This document shows positions 36,379 to 45,516 of a stretch of DNA of 64,000 nt, one piece after another; position 1 is the first letter of the stretch; each line of letters opens with the position of its first letter. The translations under genes and the position numbers were made by a program. The notes under the pieces are model-generated. The model was given only the letters and a program-made list of their open reading frames with translations. It made no database searches and had not been told where the DNA came from. The DNA is from Rhizobium sp. N324 (lineage in GTDB: Bacteria; Pseudomonadota; Alphaproteobacteria; Rhizobiales; Rhizobiaceae): the NCBI RefSeq assembly GCF_001664485.1, contig NZ_CP013630.1:809001-873000 (forward strand), given 5' to 3'.

Positions 36379-37835
36379 ACGACTTCGAGGTAGGACGCGC
36401 GGCGTTTGTGTTTTCCATCATCGATCGGATGCGGCTTCTTAACGGCACGCCTACGATCGATGGCCGAGATATCGCTTTTCTCGACAGTTTCATGGCTGCG
36501 GTCTGGCACGATCGACCGGAAAGCGCGCTGCCGCATGCACAGGGAGCATTCAACGCGCTTCGCCGCCGACTGTTCGATCAAGCTGCCCCTTTGGTCGCTC
36601 GGGTCGTGTTGGCCCGCAGCGATAAGGGCGACGTGGCATGGTTGTTAAAGCAAGGCAGCGGGCGACTGCTTACGCAAGCGACGCCAGGGACCTCGGCGTT
36701 CGAATTCGAGATGGACAAGACCTGCTGTCCTACCGCCTGGCTCCAAGGTACTGCCACGATGGAAACCGCCGGCAGTGACATCGTCGTTACGGTTCCTGGA
36801 TGTTCCGCGCGGGACCGGGATGTCTTTCTATGGGTGGAGCGCAGTGGCGCGGACGAAAACTACTATCGGAAGATCAGAGATCTGCTTGTCGCGACCGAGT
36901 GGACGCCAGAGAGCGGGGAGGGGCTCGCGTTCCGGCCGATCGACATTCCCTTCTATCGGCGCCGAAGCGCAGGTCCGATGGCTTCGCTCTTCGCTCGATA
37001 CGTGGTTGCCATCCCCTCGAACCAACTGCAGGTAGCCGAAAAATCACCAACTCAAGTGGTTCGCTTCCGGATAAGGAATGTTGCTTCAATAGTAGGCGTT
37101 GGCACCGCCTTGCCGACGTTGCGGACCAATCCCTTTCTCGTCTGCGTTGGGGAAACGATCTCAGACTATACGCTGGACGTGACACCGGCAACGGCCGAGG
37201 GGGCTGCGTATATTCAACTCCCCGCAACGACGACTGGACCTAGGAAAGATTTCTGGACACAGCCCGACATCCGTGAAGTATCGATCGACAGTATGGTGAT
37301 CGAGCGGCGCTCGAACGGACCGAACCGCGATCCGTCGTGGGAGTATCAGTGGGACGGCAATCGAATTGTGGTTCGATCCTCGAAGCTGGTGGCTAGAACA
37401 GCGAAGGTAAAGCTGCGGATTTGCCCGGACCTAGCGGACGCTGAAGACCTTACCTGGTCGGCACCAATAGACGGTGTAGAGATAGATTCTGTGTTGTTCG
37501 ACCCCGCGCGCAAAGCTTATAAGTGGCCATTTTCCGCCGACTGCCTATCCATGGAGGTCACGAACAAGCAGGATTTGAGCACCTTCCTCGCCGCGTTGAA
37601 CCCGTTCGGACTGGATCTCCGCTTCAGCAGCCTGAGGTTCGAGACACGGCTCGGTGTAGACACTTGCTCTGGATCCATGTCGGGTGCGCAGGTGATACAC
37701 TACGTGATAGTGACGATCGTCGACGAATTTCCCACCGATCACGTCGCCTCGCTGGAGCGGTTGCTGGCAACAGCGATCGCTAGCGTCGCGACCACGGATG
37801 CTCCGATCAAGGTTCATGTCGAGGCTGGCGGATGA
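36375..37835 (+). CDS. TssF-like baseplate protein
   Basis: 486 residues. The helical N-terminus (LDSFMAAVWHDRPESALPHAQGAFNALRRRLFDQ) is followed by a largely beta body and a C-terminal segment (SMSGAQVIHYVIVTIVDE...HVASLERLLATAIASV) resembling the end of TssF and phage gp6-like wedge proteins. Length is slightly below TssF (about 590). It follows the spike and overlaps the next short gene by 4 bp, mirroring the usual tssF-tssG pair. The call is by order and fold pattern. Confidence 0.5.
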   Translation: MNDFEVGRAAFVFSIIDRMRLLNGTPTIDGRDIAFLDSFMAAVWHDRPESALPHAQGAFNALRRRLFDQAAPLVARVVLARSDKGDVAWLLKQGSGRLLTQATPGTSAFEFEMDKTCCPTAWLQGTATMETAGSDIVVTVPGCSARDRDVFLWVERSGADENYYRKIRDLLVATEWTPESGEGLAFRPIDIPFYRRRSAGPMASLFARYVVAIPSNQLQVAEKSPTQVVRFRIRNVASIVGVGTALPTLRTNPFLVCVGETISDYTLDVTPATAEGAAYIQLPATTTGPRKDFWTQPDIREVSIDSMVIERRSNGPNRDPSWEYQWDGNRIVVRSSKLVARTAKVKLRICPDLADAEDLTWSAPIDGVEIDSVLFDPARKAYKWPFSADCLSMEVTNKQDLSTFLAALNPFGLDLRFSSLRFETRLGVDTCSGSMSGAQVIHYVIVTIVDEFPTDHVASLERLLATAIASVATTDAPIKVHVEAGG

Positions 37836-38323
37836 GCGACCGCTGGTTTGATCCGCATGATCACCCGCACTTGCGGATGCTCAAGGCCGCGACCTTTGCG
37901 TTGTCGTATCCGGGCCACGTAAGCCTTCGCACTCCAGACGCAGTCAGGCACTGGCTGGCCGACAGACTTGGGGTCGGCGTCGAGCGCGTCACGTTCTCGC
38001 TGCGGGCTAAGGCAACTGCGGTTGAGGAAGGGACATCTTTCCGGCTAAACAGCAGTACGCTCGGAACCAAAATGCTGACGGAGGAAGGGGTCGTTGATGC
38101 CCACCTCTGCTGGTCTTTCTCAACCGAGATTACTCAGGAACATGCAAGCGCGCGCGCCATTGACCCAGAGACGGTAATCACGGCCCTTAGCGCATTGCTG
38201 CCCTTCTGGATAGCCTTCGAACTCTCAATCACCACGCAAGACAATCAAGTGCTTTTTGTGTTAGGCACCTCGAGGCTCGGCACCAACCTGACAATCGCGC
38301 TGGACTTGCCGTCAAGCAGCTAA
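37832..38323 (+). CDS. Short TssG-like baseplate protein
   Basis: 163 residues, half the length of TssG. Internal features resemble the C-terminal half of TssG: the LGTKMLTEEGVVDAHLCWSFSTEIT segment, a central helix (ITALSALLPFWIAFELSI) and a closing RLGTNLTIALDL. It is the last gene of the operon. If it is TssG, the N-terminal zinc-binding half is lost. It could alternatively be a distinct wedge subunit. Confidence 0.42.
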   Translation: MSDRWFDPHDHPHLRMLKAATFALSYPGHVSLRTPDAVRHWLADRLGVGVERVTFSLRAKATAVEEGTSFRLNSSTLGTKMLTEEGVVDAHLCWSFSTEITQEHASARAIDPETVITALSALLPFWIAFELSITTQDNQVLFVLGTSRLGTNLTIALDLPSSS

Positions 38324-38747
38324 TCCAACTCGGCGCAGCAAGGCGCCCACCTATCCCCGCTATAATTGCCCCAGAACGGATACTTCGCCCGATGCCCCGC
38401 GCAGGTTTTAGCGCCAGCCGACCAAGGCTCTGGACCGCGCAACACGTTCTTCCATTTAGACCAGTGACCGCTTCTTGCGCAACGAAGCGGTTGGCAGTCG
38501 CTGTTGAAACGGTCCGCTAACCACCCCAGTTTGAGACATCTCCGCTGTCAATCTGATGACCGCTTTTGGGAACACTCGGCGCAGCGTGAACAACTGGAAT
38601 GCGGGCGCAAAGCAGCCTGTCAGACATCATCGCCGCGTGAGGAAGTGGTATCCAGACGGTCGTGGCGTTGATCAGGCACGGCTTCTCGGCGAGAACTGCC
38701 GAAAAGCCGTGGTTTTCCATTCGTCACCTCGTCCGGCGATCAGTTCT
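38324..38747. other. Intergenic region after the contractile operon
   Basis: 424 bp with no gene I can support. A leftward frame near 38330-38470 reads like the tail of a degraded protein (KNVLRGPEPWSAGAKTCAGHRAKYPFWG) but has no start. No clear terminator is seen. Confidence 0.35.
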
Positions 38748-39575
38748 TTAAGCCACTTTGAGAGTGCCACCCTCGGACAAAGTTCCCCGCAGGATTTCCA
38801 AAGCCGCTTTTACGATCGGCTGGCGGCGCTCGTGACGTGCGTCGGGTCTGTCGTACCAGTCGCGCGTGCGTTCAACGACGGAGCGTGTCAGTTTGAAATA
38901 AGTCACAGCAAAATCATAACCGTCTCGCGAATAACGGTAGTCAGCAACGACGTTTGCCTTGCCCATTTCTTGGAGTGAGACTTTAGGAGCACGTTCGCGC
39001 GCGCAAGCTACCGCCAAGGCATCAGGTGCTGCGTTCCAAGGGCGCTGCAATTGGCCATGGGTGGGATCGAAGATGATGTTTCCCACTTGTACCACCATGT
39101 GAGCATTCCACATGTTGTGTTTTACGGGTGCCCCAGGATCGCCGAGCACCATAACGTTGAGATCATGTCCTGCGTGCATGCGAACCATTTTTACGCCAAC
39201 AGGAGCAACGGATGCGTCCGCGCGGCCGATGGCATGGAAGATATCCCGCACAGTCAGCGCAGACAGAATACAGCGGACCATGGGCCACTGATGCGGAGCG
39301 CACAGTAGAGGATAGGATTGAATTGCTTTCCAATACGCCTCGACGACATTCTTGCCCAACTGTACGCCATCACGCTGCGAGGGCGTGAGCGTTTCGTAGT
39401 CAACGCAGGGCACGCATTCGATATAACGAGTGAGCGGGTCGCCACGCTCGGGCGCAAGGAAGATCGGCGCATCCAAAATAGCCGGCTGTTCGGCTTCTGT
39501 GCGCTGTGTAACTTTGAAACCGACTGTGTTGCGCGGCAGCGAACCGATGGCGGATGATGTCGTGAGGTATGTCAT
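38748..39575 (-). CDS. Hypothetical protein, possible transglutaminase/cysteine-protease fold
   Basis: 275 residues; AAGGAGC lies 6 bases before the ATG at 39575. A possible Cys-His-Asp triad is visible: Cys in LLCAPHQWPMVRC, His in MWNAHMVVQVGN and Asp in IFDPTHGQ, the order seen in papain-like and transglutaminase-like folds. The tail is basic (RPDARHERRQPIVKAAL). The family is not recognised. It is transcribed toward the contractile operon and could be an accessory or effector, but nothing shows a link. Confidence 0.55.
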   Translation of the reverse strand: MTYLTTSSAIGSLPRNTVGFKVTQRTEAEQPAILDAPIFLAPERGDPLTRYIECVPCVDYETLTPSQRDGVQLGKNVVEAYWKAIQSYPLLCAPHQWPMVRCILSALTVRDIFHAIGRADASVAPVGVKMVRMHAGHDLNVMVLGDPGAPVKHNMWNAHMVVQVGNIIFDPTHGQLQRPWNAAPDALAVACARERAPKVSLQEMGKANVVADYRYSRDGYDFAVTYFKLTRSVVERTRDWYDRPDARHERRQPIVKAALEILRGTLSEGGTLKVA

Positions 39576-39881
39576 GTCTGCTCCTTACCTTAGGGCCGGA
39601 TGTGGCGCCGTTGACGGAGAGACGTCTGGCAGACGATTGCATGTGAAAGCGATCGTCAGGACCTTTACGATGGTTTACCGCAACTTCGAAGTTATGGTTA
39701 ATGGTAGATCTAAATCAATGATTCTGAATGATTTTTTTTTGTCACAAGTTTGTGCGATGGCGGCAATCATAGACAGGAAGGAGTGCATGTTCGTTTCGGC
39801 CGCGGCAAGGCCCACCGCAGGGGGCGGTGGGCTTACGGGCGCTGGATACGGAGCATCCCGGCAACCGAGCTACCAAATTCG
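39576..39881. other. Intergenic region
   Basis: 306 bp containing an AT-rich patch with a run of ten T (39721-39745), probably promoter material for the leftward gene at 39575. No gene is seen. Confidence 0.3.
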
Positions 39882-40742
39882 CTAAACTTTGATCTGACGA
39901 GATCGCGCAGCCGCAGCACCGCGCCCTTTTTGCTGATCTAAATTGCGAAGTACGACAGCCATCGCCTTCTCTGTCTCAGTTGGTAATGTGACGTTGGGAA
40001 ATCGTTTTTTCCATATTTGATGTAGGCGCGTTTGGACGTCCTTCTTGTTGCGGTTTTGAACGAAATCGGAATGTTCATCGTTGAAGGAAATCACAAATCG
40101 CAAGAGCTCGGATTGGTACGAGCCTTGAGGTTTTTCTTCAGTGGCGAAGAAATTGGGGAGGTTGGACCGGAGATCCTCAGCGTCCACGAATATCCACTCT
40201 AGGCTCGAAGATTTGTAATCTTCAACAGGAGCAAAAGGATTGTCGGTGTCCATCTTGCCGCATTCGAAACGGTAGAACAGATCTTCGCTGTTCCATTGCC
40301 ACTGGTCGATCCGCACGATTTCCCCACCCTCATGACGACGTGTCGCAGTTTGAATCTTTCCTGACTGGAAGAGCTTGAGCAACTCGTTTCGTGTCGATTC
40401 ATACCGGCGCCAGGAAGCATTTCGTTTTTCCAGTTCGACCGATGCGTGAGTCCAGACTTCGCTCGAGGCGACCGGTGGTTTGTTCAATTGCGTTGCCATC
40501 TGAATTGGACGGGTGAGATCGGCTGGTACCAGACGTTCAACCAGCCGCCAGTTTGCCCACTGATCATCGCGAGTGAACGGCGGCGTTCTCTTGAATGTCC
40601 CCAGGAACTCGCTGGTTGGTTCCTGCTCCGTCCATTCATGACCAAACAGTGCTCGCCCCATATCGTGCACCGCTCTGCCCAGGAAGCGGTATGTCCCGAA
40701 GTCGATTGGCCAGTTCCCGTCAGTCCAAAATTTATTTGCCAT
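39882..40742 (-). CDS. Hypothetical protein
   Basis: 286 residues from ATG 40742 (MANKFWTDGNWPIDFG), nine codons after an alternative start. It is hydrophilic, Trp-rich and helical (TYRFLGRAVHDMGRALFG, EKRNASWRRYESTRNELLKLFQSG). A basic end (GRGAAAARSRQIK) closes it. No motif or family recognised. Typical of accessory rhizobial proteins. Confidence 0.65.
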   Translation of the reverse strand: MANKFWTDGNWPIDFGTYRFLGRAVHDMGRALFGHEWTEQEPTSEFLGTFKRTPPFTRDDQWANWRLVERLVPADLTRPIQMATQLNKPPVASSEVWTHASVELEKRNASWRRYESTRNELLKLFQSGKIQTATRRHEGGEIVRIDQWQWNSEDLFYRFECGKMDTDNPFAPVEDYKSSSLEWIFVDAEDLRSNLPNFFATEEKPQGSYQSELLRFVISFNDEHSDFVQNRNKKDVQTRLHQIWKKRFPNVTLPTETEKAMAVVLRNLDQQKGRGAAAARSRQIKV

Positions 40743-41112
40743 GTCTGCCTCTGTAGGTTGCTGACGCAAACTAGAAACTCCCGCCTAAAGATCCCCTAAA
40801 ACCATGCTTCGACTTGGATGGATAATGCCAAAATCTTCGTGACAGCATTGGCTGCCACGACACCCCGCTGGGCCTGTCGCTGCCCGCTGCTCAACTCGCA
40901 ATCGTGATCAACAAGACGGCAGGCGTTCTTCCTAAGCCAATGAAAATAAAAGTTTGTTGACGCAGTCGGTTGCATGCATCGCGCGTCAATTTTTTTGACT
41001 GTCATGCCAGCCGCCTGCTGCTTGCGATGCGCCCGGATGTCCCAAACCATTGATGCAAGGGTCCGCCAAGAGACCCGTTCGATGACGTTCAGAAACATCC
41101 GGATCGATCGCA
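40743..41112. other. Divergent intergenic region
   Basis: 370 bp between the leftward hypothetical gene and the polymerase-like gene. I see no coding sequence, repeat or terminator that I can support. Confidence 0.3.
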
Positions 41113-42960
41113 ATGCACAACCCCACCAGCATAGAGTTTCAGAGAGATCGCGCCCTGCAATGGCACATGCATGCCGACTATGACCGCATGGTCGAAGCGG
41201 GAGTTCCGTTGCCCGTGGGGAAAACCAAGCGCGACCGTCAGGCGATCGCCTCGATCGCCTCAGGCATTATATCCAGTGCCCGCACGATGCCGGGACAGTG
41301 GATGTCCTACAGCCGCTCTGAGTCGTGGTATCCGGGGCAGGAGGTCTATTATGGTGACGCTTTTGGCTACAGCACCGTGGTTGGCGCCGTGGAACGTCTT
41401 TTAGATGGCCCCCTGGTTGAAGCCCACATCAAGGCTCGGCCGGGTGATCATCTGCGGAAGGACGAAAACGGGCGGACGCTTCAGTCGAGGTTCCTGCCGG
41501 CCGTCGGCGCATCGAAGATTGTCCTGCCGAAGATGGACAAGGAGCTGGCGCAGTCGATCAGGCTCCGTCGTCGCGACGACAAGCGCCTCGTGCCGTACAA
41601 GGACACCGAAGCCACCTCTCGGATGCGCAATATGCTCACGAAGCTCAACGCGCACTACGCCGAGGCCAACATCGAATTCCACGGTGGCCGCCGTGAAGGA
41701 GACGTCGTTTTCCACGTCTCGAAGCGCGGACACGAATACGGTGTCGACCTGTCGAACAGGGCATGCCATCGCGTGTTCTCAGATGTCTGGACATTGGGCG
41801 GCCGCTATTACGGCGCAGCATGGCAAGCATTGGGGAAGGATGCCCGCAAGCAGATCGTCATCTATGGCGAGGCCGTGTTCGAGGCAGACTACGAGACTTT
41901 CCACCCGGGGATGCTTTACCACGCCGCCGGGCTGCGTCTGGAAGGTGATGCATATGACGTCCCAGGCTATCGAGACCAGCGCGAAGCATGCAAGCGTGGC
42001 CTGAACATCCTGATCAACGCCGACAGCTATTCCGAAGCGGTCCATGCCCTGACGGAGCACGTCAGCGGAGGATATTACGAAGCCGTCGACATGATCGAGG
42101 CCATCATCGAGAAGCATCAGGGCATCGCGCAGTACTTCCACACCGACGCTGGCATCCATCTTCAGAAGATCGACAGCTCCATCTGCACGGACATCCTGAA
42201 CGAGATCACGCTGAAGAAGGGGATCACATGCCTTTCTGTGCACGACAGCTTCATCGTCCAGTCCTCGTGTAAGGAGGTACTTATCGAGGCTATGGAACGT
42301 CACTACAACAACCATGTAAATGGAGTGTCCCGTATCCTGAATTCGTGTGTAAAAACAAAGGAATTTCGCCGGAGTCCGCTACATAAGGGAGCTGTCCTCC
42401 CCTCGGCCTGTCCCGTCTCCTGCCGTGCCGTTGCGGCAGACTCAGAATCCAATCGGACTCGTAAGAAGATTCAGAACCGGAATCGTAAGACCGCAGGCGC
42501 GGAGGGAAAGGCCGACACGACATCCCAGAAGACGGAGATCAAGAAGGAAGGATCGAAGACGATGCGTTCGAACAGCCGCTTCGACCGAGTGAGACGCAAG
42601 CCCGAGACGGCACGGGCGGCACGAACCGATGTTCTGCAGATCATCCCATTAGGGGCCGCGCGGGAGAATGGGCCTGAGATGACCAAGGAGTGCCTCCCTA
42701 CTGCTCCGGTGAGTTCGGACACGGGAAGCACGCCTGAAGGCGCTGTATGCCCCGTTCCCGATGAACACAAGAAATGTGGGTCTTCATATGTAGATCTGCT
42801 TGTCGAGATGGCGAAGGAAGATGAGGTCATGAAGGAGAGTCCGAGGGCCACCTGGCAGCCGCGGAAGACGACAATGCTGGAGATCATCAGAACCGAGGAA
42901 GCGAGGCGGGATACCGCCAATCACCGACGGAGAGATGCAACCTCGGTGCGATCGCACTAA
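41113..42960 (+). CDS. Protein with family-A polymerase-like palm motifs
   Basis: 615 residues. Three segments occur in the order of family-A DNA polymerases and T7-like RNA polymerases: a motif A-like FEADYETFHPGML near 255, a motif B-like REACKRGLNILIN near 290 (basic residue plus helix), and a motif C-like CLSVHDSFIV near 375. The first 200 residues are unrecognised and lack an obvious 3'-5' exonuclease. Residues 400-615 are basic and low-complexity, so the frame may merge two proteins. In the phage-like right part of the island this may serve replication or priming of the element. It might instead be an enzyme that converged on these short motifs. Confidence 0.55.
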   Translation: MHNPTSIEFQRDRALQWHMHADYDRMVEAGVPLPVGKTKRDRQAIASIASGIISSARTMPGQWMSYSRSESWYPGQEVYYGDAFGYSTVVGAVERLLDGPLVEAHIKARPGDHLRKDENGRTLQSRFLPAVGASKIVLPKMDKELAQSIRLRRRDDKRLVPYKDTEATSRMRNMLTKLNAHYAEANIEFHGGRREGDVVFHVSKRGHEYGVDLSNRACHRVFSDVWTLGGRYYGAAWQALGKDARKQIVIYGEAVFEADYETFHPGMLYHAAGLRLEGDAYDVPGYRDQREACKRGLNILINADSYSEAVHALTEHVSGGYYEAVDMIEAIIEKHQGIAQYFHTDAGIHLQKIDSSICTDILNEITLKKGITCLSVHDSFIVQSSCKEVLIEAMERHYNNHVNGVSRILNSCVKTKEFRRSPLHKGAVLPSACPVSCRAVAADSESNRTRKKIQNRNRKTAGAEGKADTTSQKTEIKKEGSKTMRSNSRFDRVRRKPETARAARTDVLQIIPLGAARENGPEMTKECLPTAPVSSDTGSTPEGAVCPVPDEHKKCGSSYVDLLVEMAKEDEVMKESPRATWQPRKTTMLEIIRTEEARRDTANHRRRDATSVRSH

Positions 42961-43132
42961 ACTTACCTTGACATCATCCGGGCGAAGCGTAGGGGCTCAC
43001 AACTCCTCCGGGTCCTGCTATGACACCCTGAAAGAAGGAAACGACCACATGATTGCAGGACTCCGAATAGCCGTAGCCTGACATCCGCCTCGCGCGGAGC
43101 CGTCAGCCCATGTCTTTTCCTGGAGTCTTCTC

Positions 43133-43969
43133 ATGACCTTCACCCGCAAGTTCTACACCGCTGACCTTCATCTCGGCCATCACGGCATCCTCCGCCACCG
43201 CGCCGCTACGCGTTCATACGACACCGTGGAGGACATGGATCGCGCCATCGTCGAGCGCATCAACGAGCGCGTCACAAAGGACGACATCCTCTACATCATT
43301 GGAGATTTTGCGATCTCGTCGGATCCGGCTTACGTCCGCCATCTGTTCCATTCGATCAATTGCCGCAAGATTCTTGTGCTCGGCAACCATGACCTCGACA
43401 ACAAGGGCCGCGTTGCGAACACGATCCGGGATCTTCCGTGGGACATCTCGCCGACGGCTGCGCTCGAAACCACGGACGAAGGCGCCAGGATCTACCTGCA
43501 TCATTACGGCTGCCGAACTTGGCCTGCTGTGCACCACGGCTCGTACCATCTGTTCGGCCACAGCCATGGAGGGCTGCCGCCGATGGGGCGCAGCCGCGAC
43601 GTCGGCGTCGACTGCCCGGACACAAACTTCGCACCGATGACTTTCGCGGAGATCAAGGAGACAATCATGTCCGTGGAAACTGCGTGGTATCAATCACTTG
43701 CCGCCGCTTTCGGCGCATCCGTGCCATCTCTCGAATCCTTTCGTTGTCGTCCGAGCCTGCAGCCGATGCTCTGGAGCATGTATGCAGATCTCGAAGCGCG
43801 CGGCCTGCTGCAGTCCGTCCGCATTATTGGAATCGAGACGCGCGACCGCGGCTGGGTAACCGTAGTCCGCCAGTTCCGCGAGAGCTTGTCTGTTGAGCAC
43901 AAGCGCGCGCTCGACGAGTTGCTGGTGGACTGGGAGATGGACCTCTCGGAAGCAGACCGACATGACTGA
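43133..43969 (+). CDS. Calcineurin-like metallophosphoesterase with C-terminal extra domain
   Basis: 278 residues. The two-metal site is complete: D11 and H13 (TADLHLGHH), D58 (GDF), N85-H86-D87 (GNHD) and GHSH at 142-145. This matches phage and plasmid phosphoesterases of about 170 residues. The last 100 residues form an extra domain that resembles the free-standing next protein (VRIIGIETRDRG here, VRITGIYATAAG there). Substrate unknown. Overlaps the next gene by 8 bp. Confidence 0.85.
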   Translation: MTFTRKFYTADLHLGHHGILRHRAATRSYDTVEDMDRAIVERINERVTKDDILYIIGDFAISSDPAYVRHLFHSINCRKILVLGNHDLDNKGRVANTIRDLPWDISPTAALETTDEGARIYLHHYGCRTWPAVHHGSYHLFGHSHGGLPPMGRSRDVGVDCPDTNFAPMTFAEIKETIMSVETAWYQSLAAAFGASVPSLESFRCRPSLQPMLWSMYADLEARGLLQSVRIIGIETRDRGWVTVVRQFRESLSVEHKRALDELLVDWEMDLSEADRHD

Positions 43970-44273
43970 CGACGAATACGAATTCCTCGTCGCCAGCCAC
44001 GGAGATGCCGTTCCGCCGCGTGACCGAATCCGTCTCCACGACCGTCAGTTTGCTGCGCTCGAGAGTCTTCTGCGCGTCATGCACGAGGATGGCATCGACC
44101 GCGAGGTGCGTATCACCGGGATCTACGCAACCGCCGCAGGCCGCACTTGGATCGATAAGAAGCTGACGGCTGCAGTCGATCCGAGCAGCGCGCAAGCGCT
44201 TTGTCTTGAGATTTCGTTCTGGGCCATCGAACGTCGCTTTGAGGAAATCGCGAAAGGAGAAGACGATGATTGA
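43962..44273 (+). CDS. Small protein homologous to the phosphoesterase C-terminal domain
   Basis: 103 residues from ATG 43962 (MTDDEYEFLVASHGD). The segment DREVRITGIYATAAGRTWIDKK and its flanking helices align with the C-terminal 100 residues of the upstream phosphoesterase, so one derives from the other by duplication and fusion or fission. No catalytic motif. It overlaps both neighbours by 8 bp. Confidence 0.65.
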   Translation: MTDDEYEFLVASHGDAVPPRDRIRLHDRQFAALESLLRVMHEDGIDREVRITGIYATAAGRTWIDKKLTAAVDPSSAQALCLEISFWAIERRFEEIAKGEDDD

Positions 44274-44574
44274 GTACGCACCGCTGCCTGTGGGTTGGCT
44301 GGATCTCATCACCGACCTGCATCTCGCGTTGATGCAGCACTTTCCCGACGTTGCCGTCACTGAGATGACTTCCGACCGAGGCTGGCTGCACGTGCGTTGC
44401 GACGACAGCAGCCTAGATCCTGGAGAGCGCTTTCGCCTCGACCGTCTCGTCCAGGGATTCGTGACGCAGTCGCTGACGACATGCATGTCCTGCGGTTCTC
44501 ACCACGGACGTGATCGCGGAGAACGTCGCGAAATCACGTGCGACGAATGCGAAGAGGAGACCGCCGATGCATGA
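44266..44574 (+). CDS. Small phage-type protein with cysteine pairs
   Basis: 102 residues from ATG 44266. The N-terminus PVGWLDLITDLHLALMQHF shares the GW-x2-L-I pattern of the next proteins, and the C-terminus has two cysteine pairs (CMSCGSHHG and CDECEE), a likely zinc knuckle. Function unknown. It overlaps the next gene by 8 bp. Confidence 0.65.
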   Translation: MIEYAPLPVGWLDLITDLHLALMQHFPDVAVTEMTSDRGWLHVRCDDSSLDPGERFRLDRLVQGFVTQSLTTCMSCGSHHGRDRGERREITCDECEEETADA

Positions 44575-45055
44575 TTTCCCGAGGATCAAGCTTGATGACC
44601 TCCGCGCGGACTTCCCGGGCGTTTTCGACTCCGCACGCTGGGTCGACGTTGGCATCGGGTGGCTGCCGCTGATCCAGGCATTCGTGATGGAGGCGCTCCC
44701 GCACGATCCGAGTCTCTGCGTACACGAGCTGAAAGAAAAATTCGGCACCCTCAGAATCTGGTGCGACACAGAGGTCACTGCTGCGCGTATGGCCAAGGCC
44801 AAGGCGGAGATCAAAAGCAGCTACGTTTGCGAAATCTGTGGTGCCGGCGGCTACGTCCGTCGACCGCCGCCGGAACGGATGGCTTGGTGGCGCTGCCTGT
44901 GCGACGACCATGCGTCCGAAGATCAGCGGTCTTGGGGGACGCGGCACCAAGGGCCAATGTACGGCTACATGCAGACCCGCGATGGCCAGTGGTACCGCTA
45001 TGACGAAGAGCGGGATTTGATGATCGCGAGCGAGCCGCCAGAGAGGTTCAGATGA
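44567..45055 (+). CDS. Phage-type GW/zinc-knuckle protein, paralogue A
   Basis: 162 residues from ATG 44567. The layout is GIGWLPLIQAFVMEAL, then LKEKFGTLRIW near 56, then CEICGAGGYVRR near 87 and a later CDDH. The same layout occurs in 45052-45516, 46037 onward and 47157-47663, and is common in proteins of tailed phages. The CxxC plus C-x2-H probably binds zinc. Function unknown. Overlaps the next gene by 4 bp. Confidence 0.7.
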   Translation: MHDFPRIKLDDLRADFPGVFDSARWVDVGIGWLPLIQAFVMEALPHDPSLCVHELKEKFGTLRIWCDTEVTAARMAKAKAEIKSSYVCEICGAGGYVRRPPPERMAWWRCLCDDHASEDQRSWGTRHQGPMYGYMQTRDGQWYRYDEERDLMIASEPPERFR

Positions 45056-45516
45056 CGATGACGTTCAAAGAGCTGAAAGCGAAATACCCGCGCCTGATTC
45101 CGCAGCGCTTTGGATTCGAATGCCACGAAGGATGGATTCCGATTCTCGATGCCTATTTTGCCGTCGTCGATCGCTTCCTGCCCCCGGGGGTTCCCTACAA
45201 TCTTCGGCAGGTAAAGGAAAAGTTGGGCGGCCTACGTATATATGACCACTCAGACGCGACCGCGTCCTCCCCGGAAATCTCCGACGCTCACATGCTTGCG
45301 GAAGCACGCAGTGTCCACACTTGTGAATACTGCGGTGCGCCGGGCGTTTACAGTGATCGCCGTGGCTATCTGACCACAGTCTGCAAAGACCATGCGGAAC
45401 TGCACGGTGAATATGCAGAGCCATGCGCCGGTGAGTTTGAGTACTACCTAAATAGCAAGAGGTACCGCTACGACCCCGACGTCGATGCCTTCGTTGAGAT
45501 CGAGGAGAAGACTTGA
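45052..45516 (+). CDS. Phage-type GW/zinc-knuckle protein, paralogue B
   Basis: 154 residues. CHEGWIPILDAYFAVVDRF, VKEKLGGLRIYD and the zinc region CEYCGAPGVYS...TTVCKDH closely parallel paralogue A. The C-terminal YYLNSKRYRYDPDVDAF matches GQWYRYDEERDLMI in A. Function unknown. It overlaps both neighbours by 4 bp, as elsewhere in this run. Confidence 0.7.
   Translation: MTMTFKELKAKYPRLIPQRFGFECHEGWIPILDAYFAVVDRFLPPGVPYNLRQVKEKLGGLRIYDHSDATASSPEISDAHMLAEARSVHTCEYCGAPGVYSDRRGYLTTVCKDHAELHGEYAEPCAGEFEYYLNSKRYRYDPDVDAFVEIEEKT

Noticed and set aside
42961..43132. Possible structured RNA or leader peptide before the phosphoesterase gene
   Set aside because: Contains only a ten-codon frame and weak pairing; no riboswitch or ribozyme core was recognised.
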